From Pseudomonadota bacterium (GTDB lineage Bacteria; Pseudomonadota; Gammaproteobacteria; Burkholderiales; Thiobacillaceae): DNA of 64,000 nucleotides. The stretch spans positions 26,007 to 90,006 of the forward strand of contig JAJZRU010000011.1 in the NCBI GenBank assembly GCA_021802555.1, read 5' to 3'. A program made the position numbers and the translations under genes. Of the stretch, positions 63,892 to 64,000 are shown one piece after another; position 1 is the stretch's first letter; every line of letters starts with the position of its first letter. The notes beneath the pieces are model-generated. The model had not been told where the DNA came from, searched no databases, and saw only the letters and a program-made list of their open reading frames with translations.

Positions 63892-64000
63892 CTGTGGGCG
63901 AGTTGTGGCTCGGGAAGTTTGCCAAGTGCATGATACAAGGCGAGTTCTGTGACGCGGAAGGTTCGGAAGCCGTAGGATTTTCTCATGGTGACTTTGACCT
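63892..64000 (-). CDS. Transposase C-terminal fragment, ISL3-like (5' part outside window)
   Basis: The last 35 residues on the minus strand read VKVTMRKSYGFRTFRVTELA, then LYHALGKLPEPQLAHRFY and a TGA stop at 63892. The MRKSYGFRTF pattern resembles the C-terminus of ISL3/IS204-type transposases (arginine-tyrosine-gly-phe motif). Most of the gene lies beyond the window edge, so the family is tentative. Confidence 0.55.

Overview
The window is a GC-rich proteobacterial chromosome segment. Gene content and order (yqgE-ruvX-pyrR-pyrB-pyrC', gltB-gltD, glmS-glmU, cyaY/lptM/lysA, aroE-mtgA, a LytTR/LytS pair) and the protein sequences point to a Betaproteobacterium, probably of the Nitrosomonadales/Rhodocyclales type. 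This is inference from family knowledge; no 16S rRNA or tRNA gene was found.

Layout. 0-5.6 kb: a Nudix gene cut by the window edge, a photolyase, and a pyrimidine operon whose dihydroorotase homologue lacks the metal-binding HxH motif. 5.6-8.5 kb: a chromate-resistance-type ChrB domain protein with an MFS transporter, a 162-bp structured repeat, and a ParE/RHH toxin-antitoxin pair with a promoter/operator. 8.5-21.1 kb: a SWIM protein, glutamate synthase, mpl-yqiA, an RNB exoribonuclease and a TonB protein; a second, nearly identical copy of the repeat abuts tonB. 21.2-36.3 kb: a metal/drug efflux island with two complete RND systems in opposite orientations, a copB relic, a DUF302 protein, two small secreted proteins and a cupredoxin. 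A degenerate copy of the glmS 3' end lies at each end of this island; the one next to the intact glmS encodes the same C-terminal residues with different synonymous codons. 36.3-60.5 kb: mostly housekeeping genes (glmS, glmU, argH, cyaY, lptM, lysA, thiC with a TPP riboswitch, prlC, hemJ, aroE, mtgA), a LytS/LytTR pair, a MarR regulator with a cysteine-rich tail, a Lys/Ala-repeat histone-like protein, and a PepSY-PepSY / response regulator-kinase / Nramp-like cluster.

60.5-64.0 kb: a chromosomal integron. An IntI-type tyrosine recombinase on the minus strand is followed on the plus strand by gene cassettes separated by attC sites. The cassette boundaries obey the integron rule: the core bases that open each cassette are the reverse complement of the 5' end of that cassette's own attC (GTTAGGGC with GCCCTAAC; GTTGGGC with GCCCAAC; GTTATGC with GCATAAt). 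Two overlapping genes (DUF4160/DUF2442) sit between intI and the first recognisable junction. The array is interrupted at the right edge by an ISL3-like transposase fragment. The integron and the glmS-end duplications flanking the efflux island are the two most notable signals in the window.
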